From Streptomyces rhizosphaerihabitans (GTDB taxonomy: Bacteria; Actinomycetota; Actinomycetes; Streptomycetales; Streptomycetaceae), in assembly GCF_025399795.1 (NCBI RefSeq), contig NZ_JAODTZ010000071.1, positions 1-34,797 on the forward strand: a stretch of DNA of 34,797 bases, given 5' to 3'. This document shows, in pieces, positions 15,311-22,894 of the stretch (positions are counted from its first letter, which is position 1; each line of letters begins with the position of its first letter). The notes under the pieces were generated by a model. It searched no databases and was not told the DNA's origin. It saw only the letters and a list, made by a program, of their open reading frames with translations. The position numbers and the translations under genes are program-made.

Positions 15311-15329
15311 TATGGTTAGGCTTACCTAA
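15311..15329 (-). promoter_or_regulatory. Iron box upstream of heme oxygenase
   Basis: TATGGTTAGGCTTACCTAA matches the IdeR/DmdR consensus TTAGGTTAGGCTCACCTAA at 16 of 19 positions. Of the three iron boxes in the window it is the closest to consensus. It sits 59 bases before the chosen start of the heme oxygenase gene. Confidence 0.85.
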
Positions 15330-15397
15330 GTGAACAGTCTTCCCGACATCCTGTCGGTAAAACCGTACTCCGATTCCGGATCGCGTCCACATGAGAG

Positions 15398-15423
15398 AAC
15401 CCGCCCTGTGGACAGGGCGGGTT
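15398..15423 (-). terminator. Terminator hairpin after map
   Basis: AACCCGCCCTG (15398-15408) and CAGGGCGGGTT (15413-15423) form a perfect 11-bp stem with a 4-base loop. It lies 67 bases after the map stop and before the heme oxygenase promoter, so it should isolate the two units. Confidence 0.8.
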
Positions 15424-15489
15424 CAGAGAGATGGGAGAGCTCAGGGGCTTGCTCGGGGGCCGGCTCAGAGGCTCGGGGACTCCGGACGG

Positions 15490-16347
15490 CTACGGCAGGG
15501 TGAGGATCTCCGCGCCGCTCTCGGTGACGACGAGGGTGTGCTCGAACTGTGCCGTGCGCTTGCGGTCCTTCGTCACGACGGTCCACCCGTCGTCCCACAT
15601 GTCGTACTCGTGCGTGCCGAGCGTGAGCATGGGCTCGATGGTGAAGGTCATCCCGGGCTGCATGACGGTGGTCGCGTGCGGGTTGTCGTAGTGCGGGACG
15701 ATCAGCCCGGAGTGGAACGACGAGTTGATCCCGTGCCCGGTGAAGTCCCGGACGACCCCGTACCCGAAGCGCTTCGCGTACGACTCGATGACGCGCCCGA
15801 TGATGTTGATCTGGCGGCCCGGCCTGACGGCCTTGATCGCGCGGTCGAGGGACTCGCGGGTCCGCTCCACGAGGAGCCGCGACTCCTCGTCGACGGCGCC
15901 GACCAGGTAGGTCGCGTTGTTGTCGCCGTGCACACCGCCGATGTACGCCGTGACGTCGAGGTTGATGATGTCGCCGTCGCGCAGGACCGTGGTGTCGGGG
16001 ATGCCGTGGCAGATGACCTCGTTGACCGAGGTGCACAGCGACTTGGGGAAACCACGGTAGCCGAGGGTCGACGGGTAGGCGCCGTGGTCACACATGTACG
16101 CGTGTGCCACCCGGTCCAGCTCATCGGTCGTCACACCCGGCGCGATGAGCTTCGCGGCCTCGGCCATCGCTTGCGCGGCGATCCGCCCGGCGGTCCGCAT
16201 CGCCTCGATCGTCTCGGGCGTCTGCACCTCCGGTCCGGTGTACGGCGTGGGGGCGGGCTTTCCCACGTACTCGGGACGCCTGATGTTTCCCGGCACGGGA
16301 CGGGTGGGAGAAAGCTCCCCTGGTACGAGCAGCGACTGGCCAGACAT
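15490..16347 (-). CDS. map: Type I methionine aminopeptidase
   Basis: This encodes a 285-residue cytoplasmic metalloprotease that removes the initiator Met. All five metal ligands are present: Asp131 (LDVTAY), Asp142 (GDNNAT), His205 (TGHGI), Glu238 (IEPML) and Glu269 (QFEHT). The N-terminal ~40 residues form a Pro-rich extension (LSPTRPVPGNIRRPEYVG), as in the longer actinobacterial MetAP1 forms. It is divergent from the small protein gene at 16405 with a 57-base space between starts. The gene is complete, and Streptomyces often has more than one map, so this need not be the only copy. Confidence 0.96.
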   Translation of the reverse strand: MSGQSLLVPGELSPTRPVPGNIRRPEYVGKPAPTPYTGPEVQTPETIEAMRTAGRIAAQAMAEAAKLIAPGVTTDELDRVAHAYMCDHGAYPSTLGYRGFPKSLCTSVNEVICHGIPDTTVLRDGDIINLDVTAYIGGVHGDNNATYLVGAVDEESRLLVERTRESLDRAIKAVRPGRQINIIGRVIESYAKRFGYGVVRDFTGHGINSSFHSGLIVPHYDNPHATTVMQPGMTFTIEPMLTLGTHEYDMWDDGWTVVTKDRKRTAQFEHTLVVTESGAEILTLP

Positions 16348-16404
16348 GCAGCGAGTCTAACCAGCGGGCATGGGGGAACATGTCTCTGGCGAAAGGAGCT
16401 GGTG

Positions 16405-16641
16405 ATGGCCCTGTTCAAGAAGCGGACGGTCGGCAAGCCCGGCGAGTGGTACTACTGCCTGGAGCACAAGAAGGTCGAGGAGGGCCCCGAGTGCCCGGCC
16501 AAGGACCGCTTCGGCCCGTACGCCACCCGCGAGGAGGCCGAACACGCGATGGACATCGCGCGGGAGCGGAACCTCGAGTGGGAGACGGACCCGAAGTGGC
16601 ACGACGCGTCGGGCAAGGAACCGGGCACCGAGGACGACTGA
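16405..16641 (+). CDS. Small conserved actinobacterial protein
   Basis: This encodes 78 residues beginning MALFKKRTVGKPGEWYYC. The sequence has a compact conserved core with two cysteines 15 apart, an FGPYATREEAEHAM segment that resembles a short SPOR/FG-type helix motif, and a charged WETDPKWHDASG tail. No function is known to me. ATG 16405 has AAGGAG 8 bases upstream; an adjacent GTG at 16402 would be equally well spaced. It is divergent from map, and a hairpin follows its stop. Confidence 0.85.
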   Translation: MALFKKRTVGKPGEWYYCLEHKKVEEGPECPAKDRFGPYATREEAEHAMDIARERNLEWETDPKWHDASGKEPGTEDD

Positions 16642-16646
16642 GGCGG

Positions 16647-16674
16647 CGGGTGCCCGAAGGGGCCGAGGCACCCG
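16647..16674. terminator. Hairpin between convergent genes
   Basis: CGGGTGCC (16647-16654) pairs with GGCACCCG (16667-16674) around a 12-base loop. It lies between the small protein gene and the end of the convergent MFS gene and may serve both. Confidence 0.6.
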
Positions 16675-16737
16675 GTTCCGGGGCGACGGTGGGTGCCCCG
16701 GTCCCGGGTCGTCCACCGAGCGGCAGTACGGGTCGCG

Positions 16738-18054
16738 TCAGGACGCGGTCACCGGGGGCGCGGGCGGGAAGTCCTCCGCCCGTGCGGAGCGCATCCGCAG
16801 CGCGTGCTCGTTCGTGCGGTCGTCGTACGACATCAGCTTCGGGAGACCGACGGCGAGCAGCCCCACCGCTCCGACGCAGAGCGCGCCGCCGGCCCAGACC
16901 GAGGCCCGTACGCCGGTCAGCGCGGCCATGCCGCCGGAGCGCACCTGGCCCAGCTGGGGCCCGATGGAGTACGACAGCAGCTCGATCCCGGCGAGCCGTC
17001 CGCGCAGCTCGTCCGGGATCGTCCGGTTCCAGATGGCGGCACGGAAGATTCCGCTGATCATGTCGCAGGCGCCCGCGAGGACGAGGAAGAGCAGCACCAG
17101 CCAGACGTCGTGCACCAGGCCGGCGCCGGCCACCGCGAGCCCCCAGCAGGCCGCCGCGAGCGCCACCATCCGCCCGTGCCGGTGCACGCGTGAGGTCCAC
17201 CCGCTGGTGAGACTGACGAGCAGCGAGCCGGCGGGGATGGCCGCGTACATCAGCCCCAGCGACCAGGCGGCGTGCAGATCGTCCGCGAGGAACGGCAGCA
17301 CCGCGAGCGGCATCGCGAAGAACATCGCCGCGAGGTCGACCGCGTACGTACCCAGGAGTTCCTTGCGGCTCCACGCGTAGCGCGCGCCCTCGGCGATGGA
17401 CCGCAGCGACGGTTTCGCCGCCTCGTGCGAGGCGGGCGACGCGGCGATCCCCGCCATCATGGCCACCGACACGGCGAACGTCACCAGGTCGACGGCGTAG
17501 GCCCAGCCCAGTCCGGCGTACGCCACGACCACGCCCGCCAGCGCCGGGCCGGCGACGCCGCCCACCGTCCAGCGCAGCGAGTTGAGCGCGCCCGCGGCCG
17601 TCAGGTGTTCGTGCGCCACGATCCGCGGAGTGAGCGAGTCCATCGCGGGGCGCTGGACCGAGCCGAGCGCGGCGGAGAGCGCGGCGACCCCGTACAGGGG
17701 CCACACCGCGGGGTGCGGCACCGTCGCGTTGACGAGCAGGGCGGCGCACAGCAGGCCCTGCCCGGTCTCCGTCCAGAGAATCAGCTTCCGCTTGTCCAGG
17801 GCGTCGGCGAGGGCCCCGCCGTACAGCCCGAAGACCACCATCGGGATCAGTTCCACGGCGCCGATCGCACCGACCGCCGCCGCCGATCCGGTGAGCACCT
17901 TCATCTGCACCGGCAGAGCGACGAACGTCAGAAAGCTCCCGAAGTTGGTGACGAGCCCCGCCACCCACAGCCGCCGGAAGTCGGCGGAGGTCCGCCAGGG
18001 CGCGAGATCGGGCAGCAGGGCACGCGCACGGGAGGGGGGAACGTCATCACTCAC
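16738..18054 (-). CDS. MFS transporter, EntS-like (MFS_3) family
   Basis: This encodes 438 residues with twelve predicted helices of the MFS_3 group, which includes the enterobactin exporter EntS and many antibiotic exporters. The N-terminal PWRTSADFRRLWVAGLVTNF segment and the loop reading GGALADALDKRKLIL (motif A variant) are typical. The 438 residues fall in the normal range. Siderophore export would fit the neighbouring iron genes, but there is no iron box or biosynthetic cluster beside it, so the substrate is unknown. A small hairpin (18064-18081) lies just upstream of its start. Confidence 0.92.
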   Translation of the reverse strand: MSDDVPPSRARALLPDLAPWRTSADFRRLWVAGLVTNFGSFLTFVALPVQMKVLTGSAAAVGAIGAVELIPMVVFGLYGGALADALDKRKLILWTETGQGLLCAALLVNATVPHPAVWPLYGVAALSAALGSVQRPAMDSLTPRIVAHEHLTAAGALNSLRWTVGGVAGPALAGVVVAYAGLGWAYAVDLVTFAVSVAMMAGIAASPASHEAAKPSLRSIAEGARYAWSRKELLGTYAVDLAAMFFAMPLAVLPFLADDLHAAWSLGLMYAAIPAGSLLVSLTSGWTSRVHRHGRMVALAAACWGLAVAGAGLVHDVWLVLLFLVLAGACDMISGIFRAAIWNRTIPDELRGRLAGIELLSYSIGPQLGQVRSGGMAALTGVRASVWAGGALCVGAVGLLAVGLPKLMSYDDRTNEHALRMRSARAEDFPPAPPVTAS

Positions 18055-18527
18055 GACGGGCCATGCTCGGCGGAGCGAGCACGAGGGGCAACTGCTTTAC
18101 GGCCCCGACGGCCCCGACGGCCGCACCGGGGCCGGTTCCGGCCACCTACGGTGGAGGCGGCCCCGCTCCGCGGGCGGGAGGCTCTCCGTCCGGCCACCGC
18201 CGCCGGGAGGCTCCGGGGCCGGTTTCCCCGAGCGGTGGCCGACGGCCCGTGCCCCGCCGCCGGGCGGCTGCCGGTTCTGCTGCCGTCGGCGGTGGGTTCC
18301 CCGTTCCGCTGCCTCCGGCGAAGGCTGCCTGCCCGGCTTCCGCCGTCGGTCCGGGTGTCGGTCCGGGGCGCCGGAGGGCGGTTGCCCGTCCGTGCCCCGC
18401 CGCCGGGGGCTGCCGGTTCGGTGCCATTGGCGGGGGCCCGTTCCGCCGACCCCGGCGAAGGCTGCCTGCCCGGCTTCCGGCGGCGGGGCCCGGCGGTCCG
18501 GCTACCGCCGGCGGGAGGCTGTTCCTG
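18055..18527. repeat. GC-rich gap with a ~140-bp degenerate direct repeat
   Basis: Copy A begins near 18247 and copy B near 18390. Both start CCGTGCCCCGCCGCCGGG, and both contain CCGGCGAAGGCTGCCTGCCC followed by GGCTTCCG (18315 and 18452). Shorter related pieces occur from about 18180. Long open frames cross the gap on both strands but resemble no protein, so they are ignored. No gene is seen here. Confidence 0.7.
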
Positions 18528-19130
18528 TCACCACCGGTAGGACGGTGGGGCCGTCAGCTGGTCCGCGATGCGGGACAGGCGGTCGCGGAAGCGGTGGCGG
18601 CCCCGGGGGGAGGGCAGCGCGTTCTCCCCGGCCGCCGCGCTGACCAGATGCTGCACGGTGTCGAGGTCGAGCTCGGGATCCGGCGGCACCGCGAGCGACT
18701 CGTGCGCCAGCGCCGGCAGCTCGCCGTCCCCCCGGGACAGGGCCAGTACCGTCGCCCCGGCCCGCCGGGCGTCGTGCACCCGCTCCAGCAGTGCGGCTCC
18801 GGGCGCGTCCGGCGCCACCACGAGCAGCGTCTCCCCGCGCCGGGCCGCCTCGATCCGTCCGAGCCCCACCGCCAGGTGAGCCGGATCGGACTCCCGCGCC
18901 CCGTGCCGCACCAGCGTCGGCGACAGCTCCGGCGTCCCCGACCAGGCCGCCTCGTCCACCAGATGCGCCGCGAGGTGCCAGGGCTCGTACTCCTCGGAAC
19001 CGACCAGCAGCAGCCCGCCGCCGTACGACACCACGGATCCCCGCAGCGTTCCCCCGAACCGCCGTGTCGCTTCCAGCCATTCGGTCCCGGCAAGCACTTC
19101 GCGCAGCAACGCGACCCGTACGGCATCCAT
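18528..19130 (-). CDS. Conserved protein, possible SIS-like fold
   Basis: This encodes 200 residues starting MDAVRVALLREVLAGTEW. The ATG at 19130 has GGGAGGA about 8 bases upstream, so it is preferred to an earlier start at 19253 that overlaps the divergent sialidase gene. The middle alternates small hydrophobic strands and helices; GETLLVVAPDAPGAALLERV followed by GATVLALSRGDGELPALAHE resembles the phosphosugar-binding SIS domain, though the match is only by eye. The C-terminal part is Arg-rich. There is no signal peptide. It is divergent from the sialidase-like gene, and a sugar-sensing or isomerase-like role would fit that neighbour, but this is inference. Confidence 0.75.
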   Translation of the reverse strand: MDAVRVALLREVLAGTEWLEATRRFGGTLRGSVVSYGGGLLLVGSEEYEPWHLAAHLVDEAAWSGTPELSPTLVRHGARESDPAHLAVGLGRIEAARRGETLLVVAPDAPGAALLERVHDARRAGATVLALSRGDGELPALAHESLAVPPDPELDLDTVQHLVSAAAGENALPSPRGRHRFRDRLSRIADQLTAPPSYRW

Positions 19131-19246
19131 GGCCGCATCCTCCCGCAACCAGCCACTCGTGACCCGGAGTTCACCACGAATTCGCCCAAGTTGGGCAGAA
19201 ACCCACACCACTGACACCACCAGCAACCGCAGCAGGGAGCCCGGCC

Positions 19247-20392
19247 ATGACACAGTCGAGCGCGGAGTCCGGTACGGAGACGGGCACGGGGACAGAGACG
19301 GGTACGGCGACGGGCGCGAGTGCCGGGGTGAGTGTTCCCTTCCGTGCCGGGCGCGAGGGCTACGCCAGCTACCGGATCCCCGCCGTCGTCGCCACCCGGA
19401 CCGGCACGCTGCTGGCCTTCTGCGAGGGCAGGGTCGGCTCCGCGAAGGACTACGGACACATCGACATCGTGCTCAAGCGGTCCGCGGACGGCGGCCGGAC
19501 CTGGGGCCCGCTCCAGGTCGTCGCGAACAACGGGGTCGACCTCGCGGGCAACCCCGCGCCCGTCACCCTCGACACCGGCCGCGTCCTGCTCGTACACGTC
19601 CGCAGCGCGGCCGGAGCCTCCGAGGACGCCCTGCTGCGCGGCAAGGTGAAGGCGGCCGACGGGCGGCGCGTGTGGGTGCAGCACAGCGACGACGACGGGC
19701 TCATCTGGTCGGCCCCGAAGGAGATCACCGCGCAGGTGAAGAAGGCGGGGTGGCGGTGGTACGCCACCACGCCGGGGCACGCCCTCCAGCTCGGCTCCGG
19801 CCGGGTGGTGGTCCCCGGCAACCACACACTGCCGCCCAGCGGCACCGACAACGGCACCGAGGCGAAGTACAACAGCGGCCACTGTCTGCTCAGCGACGAC
19901 CGCGGCGCGACCTGGTACCTCGGTTACATCGACGAGAACACCAACGGCTACGTCAATGTCAACGAGACCACCGCCGCCGAACTCCCCGACGGCCGCGTCT
20001 ACTTCAACACCCGCAACGACTCCCCGTCGCCCGGCAACCGCGCCGACGCCCACTCCCGCGACGGCGGCAGAACCCTGGTCAAGCCGTTCCGCCCGCAGGC
20101 CGGCCTGGTCACCCCCGCCGTCCAGGGCAGCCTGCTCCAACTCCGCGACCCGGACCTGCTCCTGTTCTCCGGGCCCGCGGACCCGGCGTTCCGGGCCCTG
20201 ATGACGGTCCGTGCCTCGGCCGACGGCGGCACCACCTGGCGGCCGGTGCACACGGTGGACGGGCTGCCCGCCGCGTACTCCGATCTCGTCCGCGTGGACA
20301 CCACGACCGTCGGACTCCTCTACGAGACGGGCGACTTCGGCCCGTACGAGACGATCACCTTCCGGCGCGTTCCCGTGACCGCGCTCGGGTGA
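19247..20392 (+). CDS. Sialidase-fold glycosidase (exo-alpha-sialidase family), no signal peptide
   Basis: This encodes a 381-residue six-bladed beta-propeller. The catalytic Arg motif YRIP is at residues 42-45, the nucleophile Tyr is probably Y359 in LLYETGDF, and five Asp-box-like repeats are visible (SADGGRTWG, HSDDDGLIW, SDDRGATWY, HSRDGGRTL, SADGGTTWR). The fourth is imperfect, lacking the Trp. Instead of a signal peptide the N-terminus has a Gly/Thr repeat (GTETGTGTETGTATG). It would therefore be cytoplasmic unless exported another way, unusual for bacterial sialidases. GGGAG lies 8 bases before the ATG. The true substrate may not be sialic acid. Confidence 0.88.
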   Translation: MTQSSAESGTETGTGTETGTATGASAGVSVPFRAGREGYASYRIPAVVATRTGTLLAFCEGRVGSAKDYGHIDIVLKRSADGGRTWGPLQVVANNGVDLAGNPAPVTLDTGRVLLVHVRSAAGASEDALLRGKVKAADGRRVWVQHSDDDGLIWSAPKEITAQVKKAGWRWYATTPGHALQLGSGRVVVPGNHTLPPSGTDNGTEAKYNSGHCLLSDDRGATWYLGYIDENTNGYVNVNETTAAELPDGRVYFNTRNDSPSPGNRADAHSRDGGRTLVKPFRPQAGLVTPAVQGSLLQLRDPDLLLFSGPADPAFRALMTVRASADGGTTWRPVHTVDGLPAAYSDLVRVDTTTVGLLYETGDFGPYETITFRRVPVTALG

Positions 20393-20459
20393 CCGTCCTC
20401 ACCCGGAGGCTCGGCCACCTGAGACGCGTGGCCGCGACCCGCGCACGTAAAGTCGGCCC

Positions 20460-21164
20460 ATGACCTCTACTGACAGTGCACAGAAGGCCCCCGCCAAGGA
20501 CCCCTGGGACCTGCCCGACGTGTCCGGGCTCGTCGTCGGCGTGCTCGGTGGCACCGGTCCGCAGGGCAAGGGCCTCGCCTACCGCCTCGCCAAGGCGGGC
20601 CAGAAGGTGATCATCGGTTCGCGCGCCGCCGACCGTGCGCGGAGCGCCGCCGAGGAGCTCGGCAACGGTGTGGAGGGGGCCGACAACGCGGAGACCGCGC
20701 GGCGCAGCGACATCGTGATCGTCGCCGTGCCGTGGGAGGGCCACGGCAAGACCCTCGAATCGCTGCGCGAGGAACTGGCCGGGAAGCTGGTCGTCGACTG
20801 CGTCAACCCCCTCGGCTTCGACAAGCAGGGCGCGTACGCGCTGAAGCCGGAGGAGGGCAGCGCCGCCGAACAGGCCGCCGCCCTGCTGCCCGGCTCCCGC
20901 GTCACCGCGGCCTTCCACCATCTCTCCGCCGTGCTGCTCGCGGACCCGGAGATCGAGGAGATCGACACCGATGTGATGGTCCTCGGCGAGGAGCGGGCCG
21001 ATGTCGAGATCGTCCAGGCCCTCGCGGGCCGCATCCCCGGTATGCGGGGCGTCTTCTCCGGCCGGCTGCGCAACGCACATCAGGTCGAGGCCCTGGTCGC
21101 CAACCTGATCTCGGTGAACCGCCGCTACAAGGCACACGCGGGCCTGCGGGTGACGGACGTATAG
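20460..21164 (+). CDS. npdG: F420-dependent NADP oxidoreductase (NADPH:F420 reductase)
   Basis: This encodes a 234-residue NpdG/Fno family enzyme that transfers hydride between NADPH and the deazaflavin cofactor F420, supplying reduced F420 for redox steps. The NADP-binding loop is GVLGGTGPQGKG (from about residue 27), with GSRAADRA contacting the NADP phosphate. VVDCVNPLGFD and AFHHLSAVLL are family segments. About 20 polar residues precede the fold. It starts 67 bases after the sialidase-like gene and is followed by a small membrane protein gene. The presence of this enzyme implies F420 in this organism. Confidence 0.93.
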   Translation: MTSTDSAQKAPAKDPWDLPDVSGLVVGVLGGTGPQGKGLAYRLAKAGQKVIIGSRAADRARSAAEELGNGVEGADNAETARRSDIVIVAVPWEGHGKTLESLREELAGKLVVDCVNPLGFDKQGAYALKPEEGSAAEQAAALLPGSRVTAAFHHLSAVLLADPEIEEIDTDVMVLGEERADVEIVQALAGRIPGMRGVFSGRLRNAHQVEALVANLISVNRRYKAHAGLRVTDV

Positions 21165-21218
21165 GGCGCGTGGGGGACACTGATGGAAAGCAGTGTCCCC
21201 CCGACAGGAGCCGACCCC

Positions 21219-21386
21219 ATGCCCCGCCTCGCTCTCTACGCCCTCGCCGTCTGTGTCCTCTCCGTGGCCGCGGCCGTCGTCTCGTTCGTCCAGGGCAACT
21301 GGCTGGGCGTCGTGTGGGTGCTGCTGGCGGGCCTGTCGTCGAACATGACCTGGTACTACGCGCGGCGGGGCAGGTCCGTCAGCTGA
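21219..21386 (+). CDS. Small membrane protein
   Basis: This encodes 55 residues with two hydrophobic segments, ALYALAVCVLSVAAAVVSFV and LGVVWVLLAGLSSN, and a basic C-terminus (YYARRGRSVS), so it is probably a hairpin in the membrane. The ATG at 21219 is preceded by AGGAG; an earlier ATG at 21183 would add a polar leader. It lies 54 bases after npdG, possibly in one transcript. Its last 8 bases overlap the end of the convergent site-2 protease gene. The function is unknown. Confidence 0.75.
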   Translation: MPRLALYALAVCVLSVAAAVVSFVQGNWLGVVWVLLAGLSSNMTWYYARRGRSVS

Positions 21387-22176
21387 CCGCGCAGAACTCG
21401 TTGGTGCCCTGCCAGAAGCGGTAGAACTCCTGACCGCAGTACGTCTGGACCTCGTTGATCCCCAGGCCGCTCAGGATTGAGTGGATCACGTCGAAGAACG
21501 CCGTGTTCACCGACGGGATCCACAGCACCGCGAACACGGCGAGCAGGCCGAACGGAGCGAACGGCTCCACCTGGCGCTTGACGTTGTACGACAACCAGGG
21601 CTCGATCACGCCGTAGCCGTCCAGACCGGGCACCGGCAGGAAGTTCAGGATCGCGGCCGTGACCTGGAGCAGCGCGAGGAACGCCAGCGCGAACCGGAAG
21701 TCCCGCGGCACCCCGTCCAGCGCGTGCAACCAGAACGGGGCCGTGCACACGACGGCGAACAGGACGTTCGTCAGCGGACCCGCCGCCGAGATCAGGCTGT
21801 GCTTCCAGCGGCCCTGGATGCGGTTCCGCTCGATGAAGACCGCGCCGCCGGGCAGACCGATCCCGCCCATGATCACGAAGATCACCGGCAACACGATGCT
21901 CAGCAGCGCGTGCGTGTACTTCAGCGGGTTCAGGGTCAGATAGCCCTTGGCGCCGATCGAGATGTCTCCGCTGTGCAGCGCGGTGCGGGCATGCGCGTAC
22001 TCATGCAGGCAGAGGGAGACGATCCAGGCCGCTGTTACGAACAGGAAGACGGCCACGCCGGGCTGCTCGGCGAAGCCGGTCCAGGTGGCCCAGCCGGTTA
22101 TCGCCATGACGGCCACGATCCCGACGAAGACGGGGCTGATCCTCCGGTCGCTGCGGCGGGTCGCGGCGGTGGTCAT
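21379..22176 (-). CDS. Site-2 protease family (M50) intramembrane metalloprotease
   Basis: This encodes 265 residues with several membrane segments. The zinc motif HEYAH starts at His58 (Glu59 catalytic, His62 second ligand), and the third ligand is Asp186 in NFLPVPGLDGYG. There is no PDZ or CBS domain, placing it in the compact SpoIVFB-like group of minimal S2P proteins. Such proteases cut membrane-bound regulators, but the substrate here is unknown. The ATG at 22176 has GGGAG upstream; the frame stays open further upstream but no homology is seen there. It converges on the small membrane protein gene. Confidence 0.92.
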   Translation of the reverse strand: MTTAATRRSDRRISPVFVGIVAVMAITGWATWTGFAEQPGVAVFLFVTAAWIVSLCLHEYAHARTALHSGDISIGAKGYLTLNPLKYTHALLSIVLPVIFVIMGGIGLPGGAVFIERNRIQGRWKHSLISAAGPLTNVLFAVVCTAPFWLHALDGVPRDFRFALAFLALLQVTAAILNFLPVPGLDGYGVIEPWLSYNVKRQVEPFAPFGLLAVFAVLWIPSVNTAFFDVIHSILSGLGINEVQTYCGQEFYRFWQGTNEFCAVS

Positions 22177-22204
22177 GATGCTCCCTGGACTGGCTGGGCT
22201 GGTA

Positions 22205-22218
22205 CCCGTGTGCACGGG
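22205..22218. promoter_or_regulatory. Palindrome between divergent genes
   Basis: CCCGTG-TG-CACGGG is a perfect 6-bp inverted repeat in the 114-base space between the site-2 protease gene and the DUF6578-like gene. A weaker inverted pair (GCCCG/CGGGC) follows directly. It could be an operator or a short hairpin in one of the leaders. Confidence 0.3.
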
Positions 22219-22290
22219 CCTGCCCGACCGTACCGGGCTCATGCCGAAAACGTCTCGCCATCGGGCATTGGTTCCGGGGAGGGTGGGGGG

Positions 22291-22880
22291 ATGGGGCGAT
22301 GGCGGGTCTTCTACGCGGACCGGCGGATGGAGTGCTGCGGCACCCCCTTCTCGGTGGGGACGAGGTGAGCCGGCCGCTCCTGCTGGACGACGCGGACGAC
22401 GTGCTGGGCGGCGGCTGGTCCGGGGAACTCGGCGAGATCGTGGCAACGGTGGAAACGGTGAATGACGAGGACGGGGTGATCCGAGTGCTTCGCACGGACG
22501 ACGGCCTGGTCGCGGCGCTGCCCGGCGATCCGGGCGATCCCGGCGATCCCGAGGACGGGAGCGGGCTCGGGAACGAGGAAGAGAAAGAGGGCGAGGACGG
22601 GGACGAGGCCTGGACAGGGCCCGGCCCCGGCAGACCGGTCCGCAGGACCGGTCTGCTCACCGTCGAGCGGCACAGCGCCCAGTGGCCCGAGACGACCGGT
22701 ACGGTCCGTACGATCCACCTGGTGCGCCAGGATTTCGCGGAGACCGCCCCCGGCTCGCGCACCCGGGAACCGGTGCCCGCGTCGCGGTCGCTGGAGGCCG
22801 TCGACCGCAGCCCCAAGTGGTTCGGCGAGGGCCTGGCCGGAGTCCTTGCCGAACTCGAGCCACCCGACCCCAGTACCTGA
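22291..22880 (+). pseudogene. DUF6578-like protein gene, frameshifted in a G run
   Basis: The frame from ATG 22291 (with GGGGAGGG upstream) encodes MGRWRVFYADRRMECCGTPF then SVGTR and a stop. The expected continuation, GDEVSRPLLLDDADDVLGGG and onward, is in another frame that runs to 22880. Adding one G to the GGGG run at 22356-22359 restores a 196-residue protein. The CCGTPFSVGDEV start is what I remember of the actinobacterial DUF6578 family; the function is unknown. The middle has a GDPGDPGDPED repeat and an acidic stretch, and the C-terminus is conserved in character. The lesion may be natural or a sequencing error. Confidence 0.75.
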
Positions 22881-22894
22881 CGTCACCGGAGACA

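Noticed and set aside
18063..19214. Long plus-strand frame across the repeat-rich gap and the SIS-like gene
   Set aside because: It crosses a clear minus-strand gene in antisense, has no start signal, and has no recognisable protein features.
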